DNA of 40,065 nucleotides. Source: Phycisphaerales bacterium UBA2218 (lineage in GTDB: Bacteria > Planctomycetota > Phycisphaerae > Sedimentisphaerales > Anaerobacaceae). This document shows, piece after piece, positions 1-9,632 of this stretch; the stretch's first letter is position 1, and each line of letters starts with the position of its first letter. Below the pieces are notes generated by a model that saw only the letters and a program-made list of their open reading frames with translations, was not told where the DNA came from and did no database searches. The position numbers and the translations under genes were made by a program. The stretch spans positions 1 to 40,065 of the forward strand of contig DCUI01000244.1 in the NCBI GenBank assembly GCA_002327785.1. Reading direction: 5' to 3'.

Positions 1-243
1 GCCCACAGATTCTTTTGACGAGGCATTTTTTTACAGACAATTTACGCAGCCAATCCTTGATTCTCGCTTAAGATGAGTTGTGGCGGCGCTGCCCGAAGAG
101 AACCCCTGTCATGCGGATCACGGGAGACAAATCGGTTGATGTTGAGCCCGAAATCGATTGCCTTCCCTCACCTGACGGAGAGCCGAAGTTTTTGGTGAAG
201 TGAGGTCAGAGAATCGCCGAAATCGCAAAGCGGAGGTGGAATC

Positions 244-3200
244 ATGAACAGTGCACTGCATATTGTGAACCGTCATGGCCCAATGTCGATCGTTCTGGCC
301 CTCCTTTTGTTTCATCTGGTTTGGCCGCAACCGGTGTCCCAGGCCACGACGTATTACGTCGATGGGAACAGCCCTATCGCCCGTGACATCAATCCCGGGA
401 CGGAATCGCGACCCTTCAAGACGATTGGGAAGGCGATGCCCCTGCTGAAAGCAGGAGACACGCTGCGGATCAAGGCCGGAGTCTATCGGGAGAGCGCACT
501 TCTGACCAAGAGCGGCACGGCCACGGCCCCCATCACCATCGCGGCCTATCCCGGGCACGAAGGCAAGGCCATCATCAACGCGGCCGAGCCAGTCACGAAT
601 TGGCGCAAGTGTACCGGTCCCGCCGAGTGCAGCGGCAATCCCCACTGGAGCCAGATCTACTATGCGGACATGGCGGGCCTCGTGGCCGCTCACCCGGACA
701 GAGACTTTGCCGTTCGCCAGGTCTTCCAGCACGGGGAACTGTTGCCCCGGTCCCGGTATCCGGACACGGGATGGAGCTATCCGACGACCATCGTGGACCC
801 CAAGACCACCTTCGCCGACAACACTCTATCCAAACCTTCGGATTACTTCACCGGCGCCGTGTGTCACATCAAGACCGAAGTATGGCGGATCGATCCAGTC
901 CCCATTGCCGGTTTTTCCAGCTCCACGATCGTTCTGGCGACGGAACCAAACCCCTGGTTTCCCGTATCGACGCGCTTCGGGTATTACATCACCAGTATTG
1001 TGGGGGAGATCAACCAGGAGGGGGAATGGGCGTACGAGCCAAGACTCAAGAGGCTCTATCTGTGGCCCCGGGGCGACAAGGTCGAGGATGTGGAAGTAAC
1101 CTATCGGGAGACTTGTCTGGGCACCAACGAGGGCGTCTCGTTCAACGTCGTGCGCGGGTTGACCATGCGCAACGCCTATCGGTATGGGATCCTGCTCCGC
1201 TGGTCGCACGACATCACGATTGAGGACAACACGATTGAACACAGCTTTGACTGCGGTATCCGATTGCAGGCCATCGGCGGCTCCTGCGACAACAACCAGA
1301 TCCTCCGGAACACGGTCAAGCACTCCTGCTCTTATGGGATCAACGTTGACGACACGGCTTCTCACAACAACGTCGAGGGCAATTACGTCTATGCCACGAG
1401 TGTGGAGCATTTCGGCGACGACCCGATGGGAACCGAGCCCAGCGCCGGCTTGTTCCTCTGGGGCCCGTTCACACGAGTGTGCAACAACCGAATCGACCGC
1501 GTCGGCAATTGCGCCATCTATATAGCCGGCAGTCCGGTCAACCGCGAGATCTTCTACAATTATACCACCAACACCGGTCTCGTCGTGTCGGATGGCGGTT
1601 CCGGCCTCTATACGGGGGGCTTCTACGCGGGACCGGAGAAGGACCATATCCACCACAATATCTTCGCGGATGCCATCGGATGCTGGACGATGGACAAAAC
1701 CCGCGACATCGGGCCTCCCGTGACCATCGAGAGGTATTCCGGAGGAAGCCCCGGACTTTACGTGGATGAGGAGGGCAACAATCGCATCATTGAGCACAAC
1801 ACGGTCATCAACTCTCACTATGCGGGCATTTTCTTCCATGGGGCACCCGGCAACCTCGTGCAGAAGAACACGCTCTACGGCAATCGAGAGATGCAGATGA
1901 TTCTCGTCGGCAGGATGGAGTTTGGCGGCAGGCCGAGAGAACGAATGAGGCTCGTCGACGATGTCGTGCTGGACAACATCCTGTTCTCCACCGATGCCCA
2001 ACAGCAGACGCTGCGCCTGGTCACGTACTATGAGGACTTCCATTTCGGCCAGTCGGACCGGAACTACTTCTATAATCCCCACGCGAACGCGCATATTCAC
2101 GTGGATCGCTATGTCGCCTCCTATGGCGGACATGTCCGCACGACGTTGTCCCTGGATCAATGGCGCACCTTGTCCGGGTACGACGCCGATTCGAAGGAAT
2201 TCTCCTATCTGATCCAGCTTCCCCAGGTGACTCTGGCCCACCCTACGGAATCCCAGATCGTCTACAACGCGTCGCTCGACACCGTCACCGTTGATCTGGG
2301 GCCAAACCTCTACTGTGACGTGCAGGGCAACGGGATCCGCGGGAAACTGACGTTGCAGCCTTTCGAATCGAAGATTCTCATTTCCGCGCTGGCGGCGCCG
2401 GTGTCTTATCAGGCAATGAACCCGGTGCCGGCCGACGGCGGGCGGGTCGGGGTCGCGCCCGTGCTCGAGTGGGCGGCGGGGCCTACGGCGGCCTTCCACG
2501 ATGTTTACCTCGGTACGGATGAGAATGCCGTGGCAGCCGCCGGTGCGGCCTCGCCGCTGTTCCGGGGGCGACAAACCGCTGCGAGCTTCTCTCTGCAGGG
2601 GCTGGTGCAGCCCGGCGGCCGGTATTTCTGGCGGGTCGACGAGGTGGAAGCCGATGGTACGACCGTTCACAAAGGCGTGGTCTGGACGTTCACCGTGCCC
2701 GGCTATCTCGTGATCGACGACTTCGAAAACTACACGGACAGCGCGCGAGGCGGCATCGGTAGTACCTGGATCGACGGCTCCATCAACCACACCGGGGCAC
2801 AGGTGAGCCGTGGGAGCAACCCCTCCAGCGGGTGGGCACAGGATCGCCACGGTCAGTGGTCCATGCTCCTGGCCTATGACAATACCCGGCCGCCGTTCGT
2901 CAGTGAGGTTGAGCGGAAGTTTGCCCCTGAGCAGGATTGGACGGTCGGCGGAATGAACACCCTGAGCCTGTGGTATCAGGGCGACAGCGTATCTTTTGGT
3001 GAAACCACACCGGGGACGTTTACCATGAGTGCGGCCGGAGCCGATATGTGGGGCAACCGAGATGAATTCCGTTATGCTTACAAGCGGCTCGACGGAGATG
3101 GCGCGATCGTGGCCAAGGTTGAGCATCTCACGAGAACCGACTATTGGGCGAAGGCGGGGGTAATGCTCCGCGAGAGTCTCGATCTCGCCTCCGCACATGC

Positions 3201-3843
3201 CTTCATGCTCGTCACGCCGGATGGCCTCCGAGCCTTTCAAAATCGTCCCTCCAACTATAGCTGGACCTGCCTCTCGGCTCACGGCGGGGCCGAGTCGAGG
3301 ACTCCGTCCTGGGTCAAACTCGAACGGCAGGGTGACCGGTTTACCGGTTATCACTCGGTAGACGGCGTCAACTGGATCCGGCAGTCGGATACGGCGAACA
3401 CCGGGCCGGATGCCTCGCCCAACCCACAGAATATCCTTATGCCGGCCCAAGTCTACGTGGGGCTGGCCCTGACCAGCCACACGCCCGATCTCGCAGCAAC
3501 GGCCACCTTTTCCGAGGTCAGGATCACAGGCAATGTCACCGGCCAGTGGCAAGTCGCAGACATCGGGGTCGATCACCCGGGCAACAGTCCGGACGAGCTA
3601 TATGTGACGATCGAGGACGGCAACGGCAGGATAGCCACGGTGGTCAATCCCCTCCCGGCGGCCACCAACGTCCGGGCCTGGACGGAATGGAAGATTCCTC
3701 TGACCAATCTCGCCGGCATGGACCGTGCTCGGGTCAAGAAGATATCCGTCGGGGTCGGGGATCGCGAGGCCACGATTCCGCCCGGTACCGGGTGCATCTA
3801 CATCGATGATCTCCGCCTGTTGACGTCGGAACCAGTATTCTAA
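244..3843 (+). CDS. Secreted right-handed beta-helix protein with C-terminal lectin-like modules
   Basis: Predicted exported protein of 1199 residues, probably acting on or binding polysaccharide outside the cytoplasm. A signal peptide covers about residues 1-34, with cleavage near 'SQA'. It is followed by a DUF1565-like opening (YYVDGNSP, then SRPFKTIGKA) and a long parallel beta-helix to about residue 690, rich in 'N-x-I/V-x-x-N' turns such as IEDNTIEH and QKNTLYGN. A fibronectin-like module (DVYLGTDE to YFWRVDEVE) precedes the 'VIDDFENY' signature at about 821, and a DUF1349-like beta-sandwich (DGAIVAKVEHL) starts near 951. The start is supported by GGAGGTGG at 233-239. Substrate and activity (lyase, epimerase or binding only) cannot be read from the sequence. 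It serves as an intact reference for the C-terminal module that is cut off in the LamG gene at 9633. Confidence 0.85.
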   Translation: MNSALHIVNRHGPMSIVLALLLFHLVWPQPVSQATTYYVDGNSPIARDINPGTESRPFKTIGKAMPLLKAGDTLRIKAGVYRESALLTKSGTATAPITIAAYPGHEGKAIINAAEPVTNWRKCTGPAECSGNPHWSQIYYADMAGLVAAHPDRDFAVRQVFQHGELLPRSRYPDTGWSYPTTIVDPKTTFADNTLSKPSDYFTGAVCHIKTEVWRIDPVPIAGFSSSTIVLATEPNPWFPVSTRFGYYITSIVGEINQEGEWAYEPRLKRLYLWPRGDKVEDVEVTYRETCLGTNEGVSFNVVRGLTMRNAYRYGILLRWSHDITIEDNTIEHSFDCGIRLQAIGGSCDNNQILRNTVKHSCSYGINVDDTASHNNVEGNYVYATSVEHFGDDPMGTEPSAGLFLWGPFTRVCNNRIDRVGNCAIYIAGSPVNREIFYNYTTNTGLVVSDGGSGLYTGGFYAGPEKDHIHHNIFADAIGCWTMDKTRDIGPPVTIERYSGGSPGLYVDEEGNNRIIEHNTVINSHYAGIFFHGAPGNLVQKNTLYGNREMQMILVGRMEFGGRPRERMRLVDDVVLDNILFSTDAQQQTLRLVTYYEDFHFGQSDRNYFYNPHANAHIHVDRYVASYGGHVRTTLSLDQWRTLSGYDADSKEFSYLIQLPQVTLAHPTESQIVYNASLDTVTVDLGPNLYCDVQGNGIRGKLTLQPFESKILISALAAPVSYQAMNPVPADGGRVGVAPVLEWAAGPTAAFHDVYLGTDENAVAAAGAASPLFRGRQTAASFSLQGLVQPGGRYFWRVDEVEADGTTVHKGVVWTFTVPGYLVIDDFENYTDSARGGIGSTWIDGSINHTGAQVSRGSNPSSGWAQDRHGQWSMLLAYDNTRPPFVSEVERKFAPEQDWTVGGMNTLSLWYQGDSVSFGETTPGTFTMSAAGADMWGNRDEFRYAYKRLDGDGAIVAKVEHLTRTDYWAKAGVMLRESLDLASAHAFMLVTPDGLRAFQNRPSNYSWTCLSAHGGAESRTPSWVKLERQGDRFTGYHSVDGVNWIRQSDTANTGPDASPNPQNILMPAQVYVGLALTSHTPDLAATATFSEVRITGNVTGQWQVADIGVDHPGNSPDELYVTIEDGNGRIATVVNPLPAATNVRAWTEWKIPLTNLAGMDRARVKKISVGVGDREATIPPGTGCIYIDDLRLLTSEPVF

Positions 3844-4071
3844 CCAAGAACAAGACGGTAGCTGGTCCTTTCTCTGTCTGAGGCATCTTTGTCTGGGTGT
3901 ACGACGGTAGGCAGCCCGTGATGCAGGCGTAGATGCATTCGGACCCTCATTCCGGGCTCCGGCCGGAGGATGTGCCAACGCTCTCGCGCTCCCACGCTCC
4001 AACACCACGGCTCGGCGCACCACACATCAATGGGAAGACAACCTGCGAGTTTTTTTTCAAAAATCTTTCTA

Positions 4072-4084
4072 CCGGGTGTAACAT
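4072..4084 (+). promoter_or_regulatory. Candidate promoter motif upstream of sigma factor gene
   Basis: The stretch CCGGGTGTAACAT lies about 40 bp before the sigma factor start, preceded by a T8 run at 4050-4057 and an A/T-rich segment. Its position would suit autoregulation by an ECF-type factor. This is pattern-based only; no second copy was found in the window. Confidence 0.2.
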
Positions 4085-4123
4085 GGCCGGCGGGACCTGG
4101 ACTGAACGTGGTGAGTTGAAGAC

Positions 4124-4960
4124 ATGGACACGGAAAACGGCTTCGCACAGTTGGTTCGCCAGGCGCAGCTTGGAGATCGCACCAGCCTGGACCGCCTCGC
4201 GGAGGGGGCGAGACAGCGTCTGTATGCGTATCTCTACCGCCTGACGCTGAACCATGACCTGGCCCAGGATCTTCTGCAGGAGACGCTGCTGAAGATGGTC
4301 GAGAGGATCAAGGAATTGGAGCACCCGGAAGGGTATTGGAACTGGCTGTTCCGAACGGCATTGGGCAACGTGCAGCACTACTACCGGGAGCTTGCAAGGG
4401 AACAAGCCATCGAGTTTTCCTCGGTCAGCCGCAAACGCCTGTCACAGTACCTCTGTGAGGACCAGGACGACGGGCTCAACCGCGCCATTCGCAAAGAACT
4501 CTCCGAGACGATCGTCGATGCGATGACGCGGCTGCGGTTGGCCTATCGGAACGTCCTGATGCTGCGTTGTTTCGAGCAGATGTCGTTTGCGGAAATCAGC
4601 GAGGTCATGGGCTGCAAGGAACTGCGGGCAAGGGTGCTGTTCTATAGGGCCCGGCACTCGCTCGGCCGGCAGTTGTCCCGGCGGGGGCTCGGTAAAGGCT
4701 TGCTGGTCACAGCTTTGGGGGTCTTCGGGCTGCTGACCGCCCCCGCCGACGGCGCCTCTGCGGGCTCGGTCACCGCGGCGTCTTTGAACGTCGGCGTCGT
4801 CGCGGCCGTCGTCGGCAAGGCCGGGACGCCCTCCGGTGTGGCGATGGTGGTGACCATCGCCGGGTTCACGCTCACGCTGACGATGGAGCATTTCGTTCTC
4901 ATCGTTTTCTTCTTCGGTTTGGCCGCCATCTCGGTCGTGGTCGGCCTGTGCCTGGATTGA
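4124..4960 (+). CDS. ECF-like RNA polymerase sigma factor with C-terminal membrane segments
   Basis: Sigma-70 family protein of 278 residues that would direct RNA polymerase to a specific promoter set. Region 2 lies at about residues 8-75 (LYRLTLNHDLAQDLLQET, then YWNWLFRTA). Region 4 lies at about 125-175 (LRLAYRNVLMLRCFEQMSFA, then EISEVMG). Two hydrophobic stretches follow, around residues 188-205 and 245-275, that do not belong to the sigma core. These predict membrane anchoring, so activity may be controlled at the membrane without a separate anti-sigma protein. No anti-sigma gene is adjacent: the next gene is convergent, ending 4 bp away. A second sigma factor with a membrane tail lies at 29693-31153. 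The sigma assignment is firm; regulon and signal are unknown. Confidence 0.85.
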   Translation: MDTENGFAQLVRQAQLGDRTSLDRLAEGARQRLYAYLYRLTLNHDLAQDLLQETLLKMVERIKELEHPEGYWNWLFRTALGNVQHYYRELAREQAIEFSSVSRKRLSQYLCEDQDDGLNRAIRKELSETIVDAMTRLRLAYRNVLMLRCFEQMSFAEISEVMGCKELRARVLFYRARHSLGRQLSRRGLGKGLLVTALGVFGLLTAPADGASAGSVTAASLNVGVVAAVVGKAGTPSGVAMVVTIAGFTLTLTMEHFVLIVFFFGLAAISVVVGLCLD

Positions 4961-4964
4961 GCCA

Positions 4965-6386
4965 TCAGGGTCTGATGGCTCGGTTGTAGATGCGGATATC
5001 GTCGATGAGGCCGGACCAGAAACTGCCGAGTTCAAGGTTCTTGCCGGCGCCGATATTGAAGCCGGCAGCCGAGTGTTTCAGGACGCCGAGCTTTCGCTCG
5101 CCGTCCGCTGCAACCTCCCGGCCGTCCACATAGAGGTGGCGATACGATCCATCCCAGACAAGCCGGACAAGGTGCCACACGCCGTCGGTGATGACCGTCT
5201 CGGAGGCAAGCAGCCGGGCGCCCCGGCTGTTGTCGATCAGGTTCGTCAGGAGGGCGCCGGTGGACGGATCCGTGCCGAGCCAATCCTCGCCCGGGCCCGG
5301 CTGATTCGATTGCGAGAGAATCACCTGCCCAGGCCGGCCGCCCTGGGCCCAGACAAAAACGGTGAAAGGACCCGTGGACGGATTTAGGACATTGCTCGTG
5401 CGGATGCAGTCATCAACCCCGTCGAACTCGATTGCACCGGCAATTCTGCCGTCAATGGGTTGCCAGAGGGGGGTCCCGTACACGGTTCCATCGAAACCGC
5501 CGGCCGTGTCGTGGGCGAGACTGCCGGCGGCTTCGTCGAGTTTCCAGTGGGCAATCAGGCCGGGGTAAGTCACCCAGTGGTCGGCAAGTCCGGCGAGGTC
5601 CTGATAACCAACGATGCCGTCCCCGTCGGGAGGCGGGGCAACATCCATGGCCGGCTCGGCCTCCAGCCAGAACCTCGCGAACAGGGCAAAATCCTGGAAG
5701 TTCAGGACGCCATCGTGGTTGAAGTCAGGAAGGAACCGGACCCCCAGCAGAAACGTCGCGATCGTCCGGGCCATCAGCCCGGCCCCTTCGGCATTCGGAT
5801 GGATAGAGTCCGGGAACAAGCTGCCGTAGTTGAGCAGGGCCGTGTACAGATCGATCACCGGCACCGCCTCTTCCTGTGCGATCAGGTCGATCAACGGCAG
5901 GATCTCGTCACGAATCACCTCCGGACGGATCGAAAAGTTCACGGCAAACGCCGGCACCGGCTTGCAGATCCAGAGGACCGGCCGGCTCGGCAACGCCCGA
6001 AAAGCATCGATCATATTGCCGTAGTCGGCGACGAAACCGTCCTTGTACTGCCAGTTCTGCGGCTTGGAGTCGTTCGTTCCAAGCTTGATGATGACCATGT
6101 CCGGCTTGGACGCCAAGGCATTGGCGTAGGCGGTCTCCCGGATGTAGGGCTTGTCGCCCCGATGCAAGAGGGTCGCGCCGCTGACACCGAAGTTGAGAAC
6201 CTCCCAGGCCGGATCGTACTGCCGCAGAATCCGCTGCAACTGGGCCGGATAGCCGTCGGTAAGCCTGTTGGAAATGCCCGAACCGTAGGTGATGCTGTCG
6301 CCCACGCAGGCGACGAGCTTCGCTTGAGCGACGGCGGCAGATCCACAAACGGCGAGAATCGCAAGAATCAACCCTCTGGCTTTCAT
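4965..6386 (-). CDS. Secreted SGNH/GDSL hydrolase with dockerin-like linker and LamG domain
   Basis: Predicted exported esterase or deacetylase of 473 residues. The signal peptide is at about 1-22 (LILAILAVCGSAAVAQA). SGNH blocks are visible: GDSITYGSG with the nucleophile Ser, the block III segment KLGTNDSK, and DSIHPN carrying the catalytic Asp and His. A Ca-binding, dockerin-type duplicated segment follows (DFNHDGVLNFQDFALFARFW, then DGDGIVGYQDLAGLADHW). The C-terminal half is a LamG/concanavalin fold (LIAHWKLDE to DDIRIYNRAI). Such enzymes often remove acetyl groups from plant or algal polysaccharides, which would fit the carbohydrate genes nearby. AGGAG sits just before the ATG. It lies 39 bp downstream of the acyltransferase gene on the same strand. 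Confidence 0.88.
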   Translation of the reverse strand: MKARGLILAILAVCGSAAVAQAKLVACVGDSITYGSGISNRLTDGYPAQLQRILRQYDPAWEVLNFGVSGATLLHRGDKPYIRETAYANALASKPDMVIIKLGTNDSKPQNWQYKDGFVADYGNMIDAFRALPSRPVLWICKPVPAFAVNFSIRPEVIRDEILPLIDLIAQEEAVPVIDLYTALLNYGSLFPDSIHPNAEGAGLMARTIATFLLGVRFLPDFNHDGVLNFQDFALFARFWLEAEPAMDVAPPPDGDGIVGYQDLAGLADHWVTYPGLIAHWKLDEAAGSLAHDTAGGFDGTVYGTPLWQPIDGRIAGAIEFDGVDDCIRTSNVLNPSTGPFTVFVWAQGGRPGQVILSQSNQPGPGEDWLGTDPSTGALLTNLIDNSRGARLLASETVITDGVWHLVRLVWDGSYRHLYVDGREVAADGERKLGVLKHSAAGFNIGAGKNLELGSFWSGLIDDIRIYNRAIRP

Positions 6387-6425
6387 GTCCCCACTCCTAT
6401 CCAGAATGCTCTGTGTCCTCCGCCG

Positions 6426-7469
6426 TCATGCGGAAGGGAATAACACATCCGGCCGACACGCGGTCTGTGCCGTTTGGCCTTCATCGGAGGCATCGACCTT
6501 CTCGGTCACGGGCGCTTCGGCCTCGGTCGCCCCCCGTTCCTCCTTGGGCCGGGTCTTCCACCTGCGATGCAGCCACCAGTACTGCGTCGGATCTTCGCGG
6601 ACGAAGGTCTCGATGGCCTTCGTGTACTCGGCAGTAATCCAGGTGAGTGGATCATCCTTGTCGGCCCACTCATGCGGCAGGATGATCCGCGTGACGCCCA
6701 ACTCGAAGAAGAAGCGGTTCTCGACCCGGCGGCTGTACCCCACCACAATCGGCAGGTTGCTGGTAATCGCCAGCAGGCCGATACTCTTGTAGGTGCTGGC
6801 CTTTCGGCCGAAGAAATCGACAAAGACTCCCTTGCGGCCGGCATCCTGATCGGCGATGAAACCGAGCGTGCTGCCCTGCTCCACAAGCGTGGGCATCATC
6901 TCGGCGGCCCCTTTCTTATCGATGAGCTTCTGGCCCCGGCGCTCCCGCACGGTGTATAGGAACCGGTTCAAGTACTTGTTGTCCAGTGGACGGGCGATAC
7001 TGTAAATGTCGAAGCCGAACAGGCCCATCATGTAGCCGGTAATCTCGAAGTTGCTGTAGTGCCCGGTCACCATGAGCAGACCCTTGCGTTCGTGCATCAT
7101 CCATTTTGCCTGCTCGGCGTAGCGGAATCGCGAGTACTGGCGCCAGTTGTGTTTTCTGACGAGCCGGGGGGTGAATAGAATATCGATCGTCAACATCGTA
7201 AGCTGCTGGAAACTGCGCCGGCCGGTCCATTGGATCCAATCCTCCGGTTTCTCCGGGAAACTCGCCCGCAGGTTCTCCAGGGCCCGCTCCCGACCCCGTG
7301 TGTAGTGTTTCCACAGGAGATCGCCCAGCAAACACGCAAACCTCAGATTGGTTTCCACGTCGAAGAGAGAGAGGAAGATGACCAGAATCCTGACGACCAC
7401 ATACAGCAGCCAGTCGAGGATGAGGTTGTGCTTTTTTTTCTTTTTGCTGGGTCGTTGCTCACCGGTCAT
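6426..7469 (-). CDS. Lysophospholipid/lipid A-type acyltransferase (LpxL/HtrB family)
   Basis: Inner-membrane acyltransferase of 347 residues, expected to transfer an acyl chain onto lipid A or a related lipid. A basic, lysine-rich N-terminus (KKKKKH) precedes a hydrophobic segment (LILDWLLYVVVRILVIFL). The family catalytic motif H-x4-E is present as GHYSNFE, followed by IARPLDNKYL and the substrate-side motif ADQDAGRKGVFVDFFG. Length and order match the HtrB/LpxL family (about 300 residues) with an extra low-complexity, Ala/Glu-rich C-terminal tail of about 40 residues. The same-strand GDSL gene follows after 39 bp, but shared function is not obvious. Presence of an LPS-type acyltransferase agrees with a diderm organism. 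Confidence 0.87.
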   Translation of the reverse strand: MTGEQRPSKKKKKHNLILDWLLYVVVRILVIFLSLFDVETNLRFACLLGDLLWKHYTRGRERALENLRASFPEKPEDWIQWTGRRSFQQLTMLTIDILFTPRLVRKHNWRQYSRFRYAEQAKWMMHERKGLLMVTGHYSNFEITGYMMGLFGFDIYSIARPLDNKYLNRFLYTVRERRGQKLIDKKGAAEMMPTLVEQGSTLGFIADQDAGRKGVFVDFFGRKASTYKSIGLLAITSNLPIVVGYSRRVENRFFFELGVTRIILPHEWADKDDPLTWITAEYTKAIETFVREDPTQYWWLHRRWKTRPKEERGATEAEAPVTEKVDASDEGQTAQTACRPDVLFPSA

Positions 7470-7655
7470 AGTCCATCATTGTATGAGAGTCAGGGTTTTT
7501 GTCAAGGCTCGCGACCGTCGTGCGGCGTCCAGGCGTCCGGGGGTGCATGACCGGAGTTGCGAGGATGATTTGGCCGATAAGGAGGGAAGAAGGGACGATG
7601 GCTCGTCGCGATCGAGCATGGATTCCTGTCGTTGGGCATGCAGGGAGGATTGAAG

Positions 7656-8710
7656 ATGGCAGCGGATGTCCTGGATCACAAGCGAGCGCAGTTCATGGCG
7701 TTGGCCCAGGCGGCCTTCGAGCGGATGTTCGGAGCCGACGGGCAGAACGGGTTGGTGACGTTTGCCGAGCGGGAACAGCGGGCCTGTGAGGTGACGGACG
7801 AATTGGCCCGCTGGCTGATGGCCGAACACGTCGCCCGGGACCCGGCGGGCGAAGCCGGCGTGGAAGCTCGCTGTCCGATCTGCCGGGGGCCGGTGCGGGA
7901 GTTGATGACTCGGCGAGGCAAGATCCCGTGCCGCCGAGAGGCGGTTCATTGCCCGCGTTGTCGGAGGCTTTTTTTTCCTGCTGGATGAGCGATTGGCCCT
8001 GGGTCCGGCCTATCGAGAGCCTCCGCAGGTGGCGGCCATCCACCTGGATGCGGGCAAGATCCGCCTGCGTGCGGACGATGGAGCGCCCGGGATTCGCCGG
8101 CCGCATTGGTCGGATACGAAGGTCGGATGCTTCCAGACGTACACGTCGATTTGCTGCGATCAGGACCCGCAACCGGCTCCCCCGGCGGTGTTTCTGGATC
8201 CTCCGCGTGTGGCGGTTGTATGGACGCCTGCTGCGGGCGGCTTGGGCAGGACAGGTTTCGCAGATCCAGGCGATGTTGCGGGAGCACCTGGAGCGTCTGG
8301 GGCCGCCGCCGAAGGAGGCCCCCGGCCATGATCCGCGAAAGATCCTGTCGTCGGTACTGGACTACGTCAACGACAACGCTGACCGCATGGACTACGCGAG
8401 ATATCGTCGCGAGGAGCTTCCGGTGACCAGCACGCTGGTGGAGTCATTGATCAAGCAGTTCAACAAGCGGGTCAAAGGCACCGAGAAGTTCTGGCTTGAG
8501 GGTGGGGCCGAGGCCATCCTGCAAAGCCGCGCCGCGTATCTGAGCGAGGATGGTCGAGCCGAGGCGTTCTATGCCCATCGTCCCCGGGGCCGTTCCGTGG
8601 GCCAGAACCGCCTCCGGCTCACCCCCAGAACACGCGTCACCTGTTCCGGCGATTGCCCGGCCTGCACCGCAGCAACACCCCGTCGTCGAAGATCTGTCAA
8701 TTGGTCGTGA
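7656..8710 (+). pseudogene. ISKra4-like transposase remnant with frameshifts and internal deletions
   Basis: Three reading frames together spell a transposase resembling the ISKra4 family. Frame one starts at ATG 7656 behind GGGAGGA and carries the N-terminal zinc-finger region (CPICRGPV, then CPRC), ending at a stop just after a T8 run (7969-7976). Frame two continues directly (LDERLALGPAY), then jumps to REPPQVAAIHLDAGKIRLR and ends near FLDPPRV at about 8205. Frame three resumes with YGRLLRAAWAGQ and runs to the C-terminus (TSTLVESLIKQFNKRVKG, then YAHRPRG). From knowledge of the family, about 100 residues are missing after LALGPAY and most of the DDE catalytic core is missing near 8210. 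It cannot encode an active transposase. I did not find terminal inverted repeats. Confidence 0.75.
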
Positions 8711-8909
8711 CGCAGCCGTCGAGCATCTGTGTCTTTCATGCCTGCCAATACCGCATGCAGCCCCGGCAGTTATCAAGATAATTATGAGAAGATTAGTAAC
8801 TTATCGAGAGCATTGCCGACTCGGTATGGTAATCGGCGCGCAAGTGAATCCACCTACAGCCACCCTGCAAGAGCTCCAGCTCGGGATCCACAACAGCAGG
8901 GCTCAGAGG

Positions 8910-8953
8910 GTGGGTCCGTCGAGATGCCGAAGTGGGTCCGTTTTGAATGCCGA
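8910..8953. repeat. Tandem ~21-bp repeats, possible IS21-type end remnant
   Basis: GTGGGTCCGT at 8910-8919 and again at 8932-8941 are each followed within a few bases by ATGCCGA. From memory, short repeated units with a GGGT-CxGTTTTGAAT-GCCG look occur at ends of some IS21-family elements, but no istA or istB sequence is visible here, so this is a tentative reading. Confidence 0.3.
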
Positions 8954-9619
8954 TTACCGTCAGAACTTCGCTTTGGGTCTGGTCAGAGAGAACAGTCGGT
9001 CCGCGTACTGCCGGATCAGCTCCTGATGGGCAAGCTCATCGCGCCACCGGCGCGGTAGACCTTCTCGATCGTAACGGGACCGTTCGCCCTTCCCACCGTC
9101 CGGGCATCCTGCCTGCAATGTACCCTCGTACGTGAGCCAGCGAGTATGTACACCAAATCACGCGAGGCTTCACCCGGTTCCCAATTCGGCAGACTCAAAG
9201 ACCACTCCTGTATTTGTCAAACTCCGGAAGTCGCCCGGCAGAGCCGAGGGTTACCTCCGTCACTTGCACTGGGATAATACCTGCACCCTGCGTATCATGC
9301 GCCGTTGCGCAAAATTACTATAATCTTAGCGCGTAATTGCCTTTTCACGTTTCATGGCAAGGAGTAGTCTTGACGATGTATCCTATGTTGTCATGGATAA
9401 TCTCGGTGATCAATACATGAGGCACATAATCATGCCAAGTCAACGTGAGTTATCAGTTGAGCAACGTCATCCCGGATTTTCGATTCGCTATCTCATGCCT
9501 GCGAATTCGCCGGGCCAACGGAAGGATATGAAGTGCCAAATCTTTGGGAGGATTCCTTGAGGTAAGTAAACGGACAGAACTGTACGTTATCTACAACCCA
9601 TTTCAATGAACGTCGCTGT

Positions 9620-9625
9620 AGGAGG
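9620..9625 (+). promoter_or_regulatory. Strong Shine-Dalgarno that decides the LamG gene start
   Basis: AGGAGG, followed by AAGGA, lies 7 bp before ATG 9633. The next in-frame candidate start, GTG 9663, has no such site. This marks ATG 9633 as the original start although TGA 9648-9650 interrupts that frame. Confidence 0.7.
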
Positions 9626-9632
9626 AAGGACC

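Larger units (their letters stand above)
8711..9632. other. Gene-poor interval between transposase remnant and LamG gene
   Basis: No convincing gene here. Short open frames on both strands lack recognisable motifs or good start signals. The interval holds an A/T-rich patch around 8766-8815, a pair of near-identical ~21-bp direct repeats at 8910-8953, and TATAAT at about 9317-9322 within an A/T-rich, partly palindromic stretch. It is best read as debris of mobile elements plus the upstream region of the LamG gene. Confidence 0.5.

Noticed and set aside
1..243. Gene or promoter at the left edge
   Set aside because: TTGACG at 15-20 has no good -10 at correct spacing, and no frame with coding character reaches the edge.
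826..3576. Open frame of 916 codons on the minus strand
   Set aside because: It lies entirely opposite the beta-helix gene, has no motif or signal, and is a high-G+C shadow frame.
7969..7976. Programmed frameshift producing an active transposase
   Set aside because: The T8 run is suggestive, but the downstream deletions remove the catalytic core, so no active product is possible whatever the slippage.
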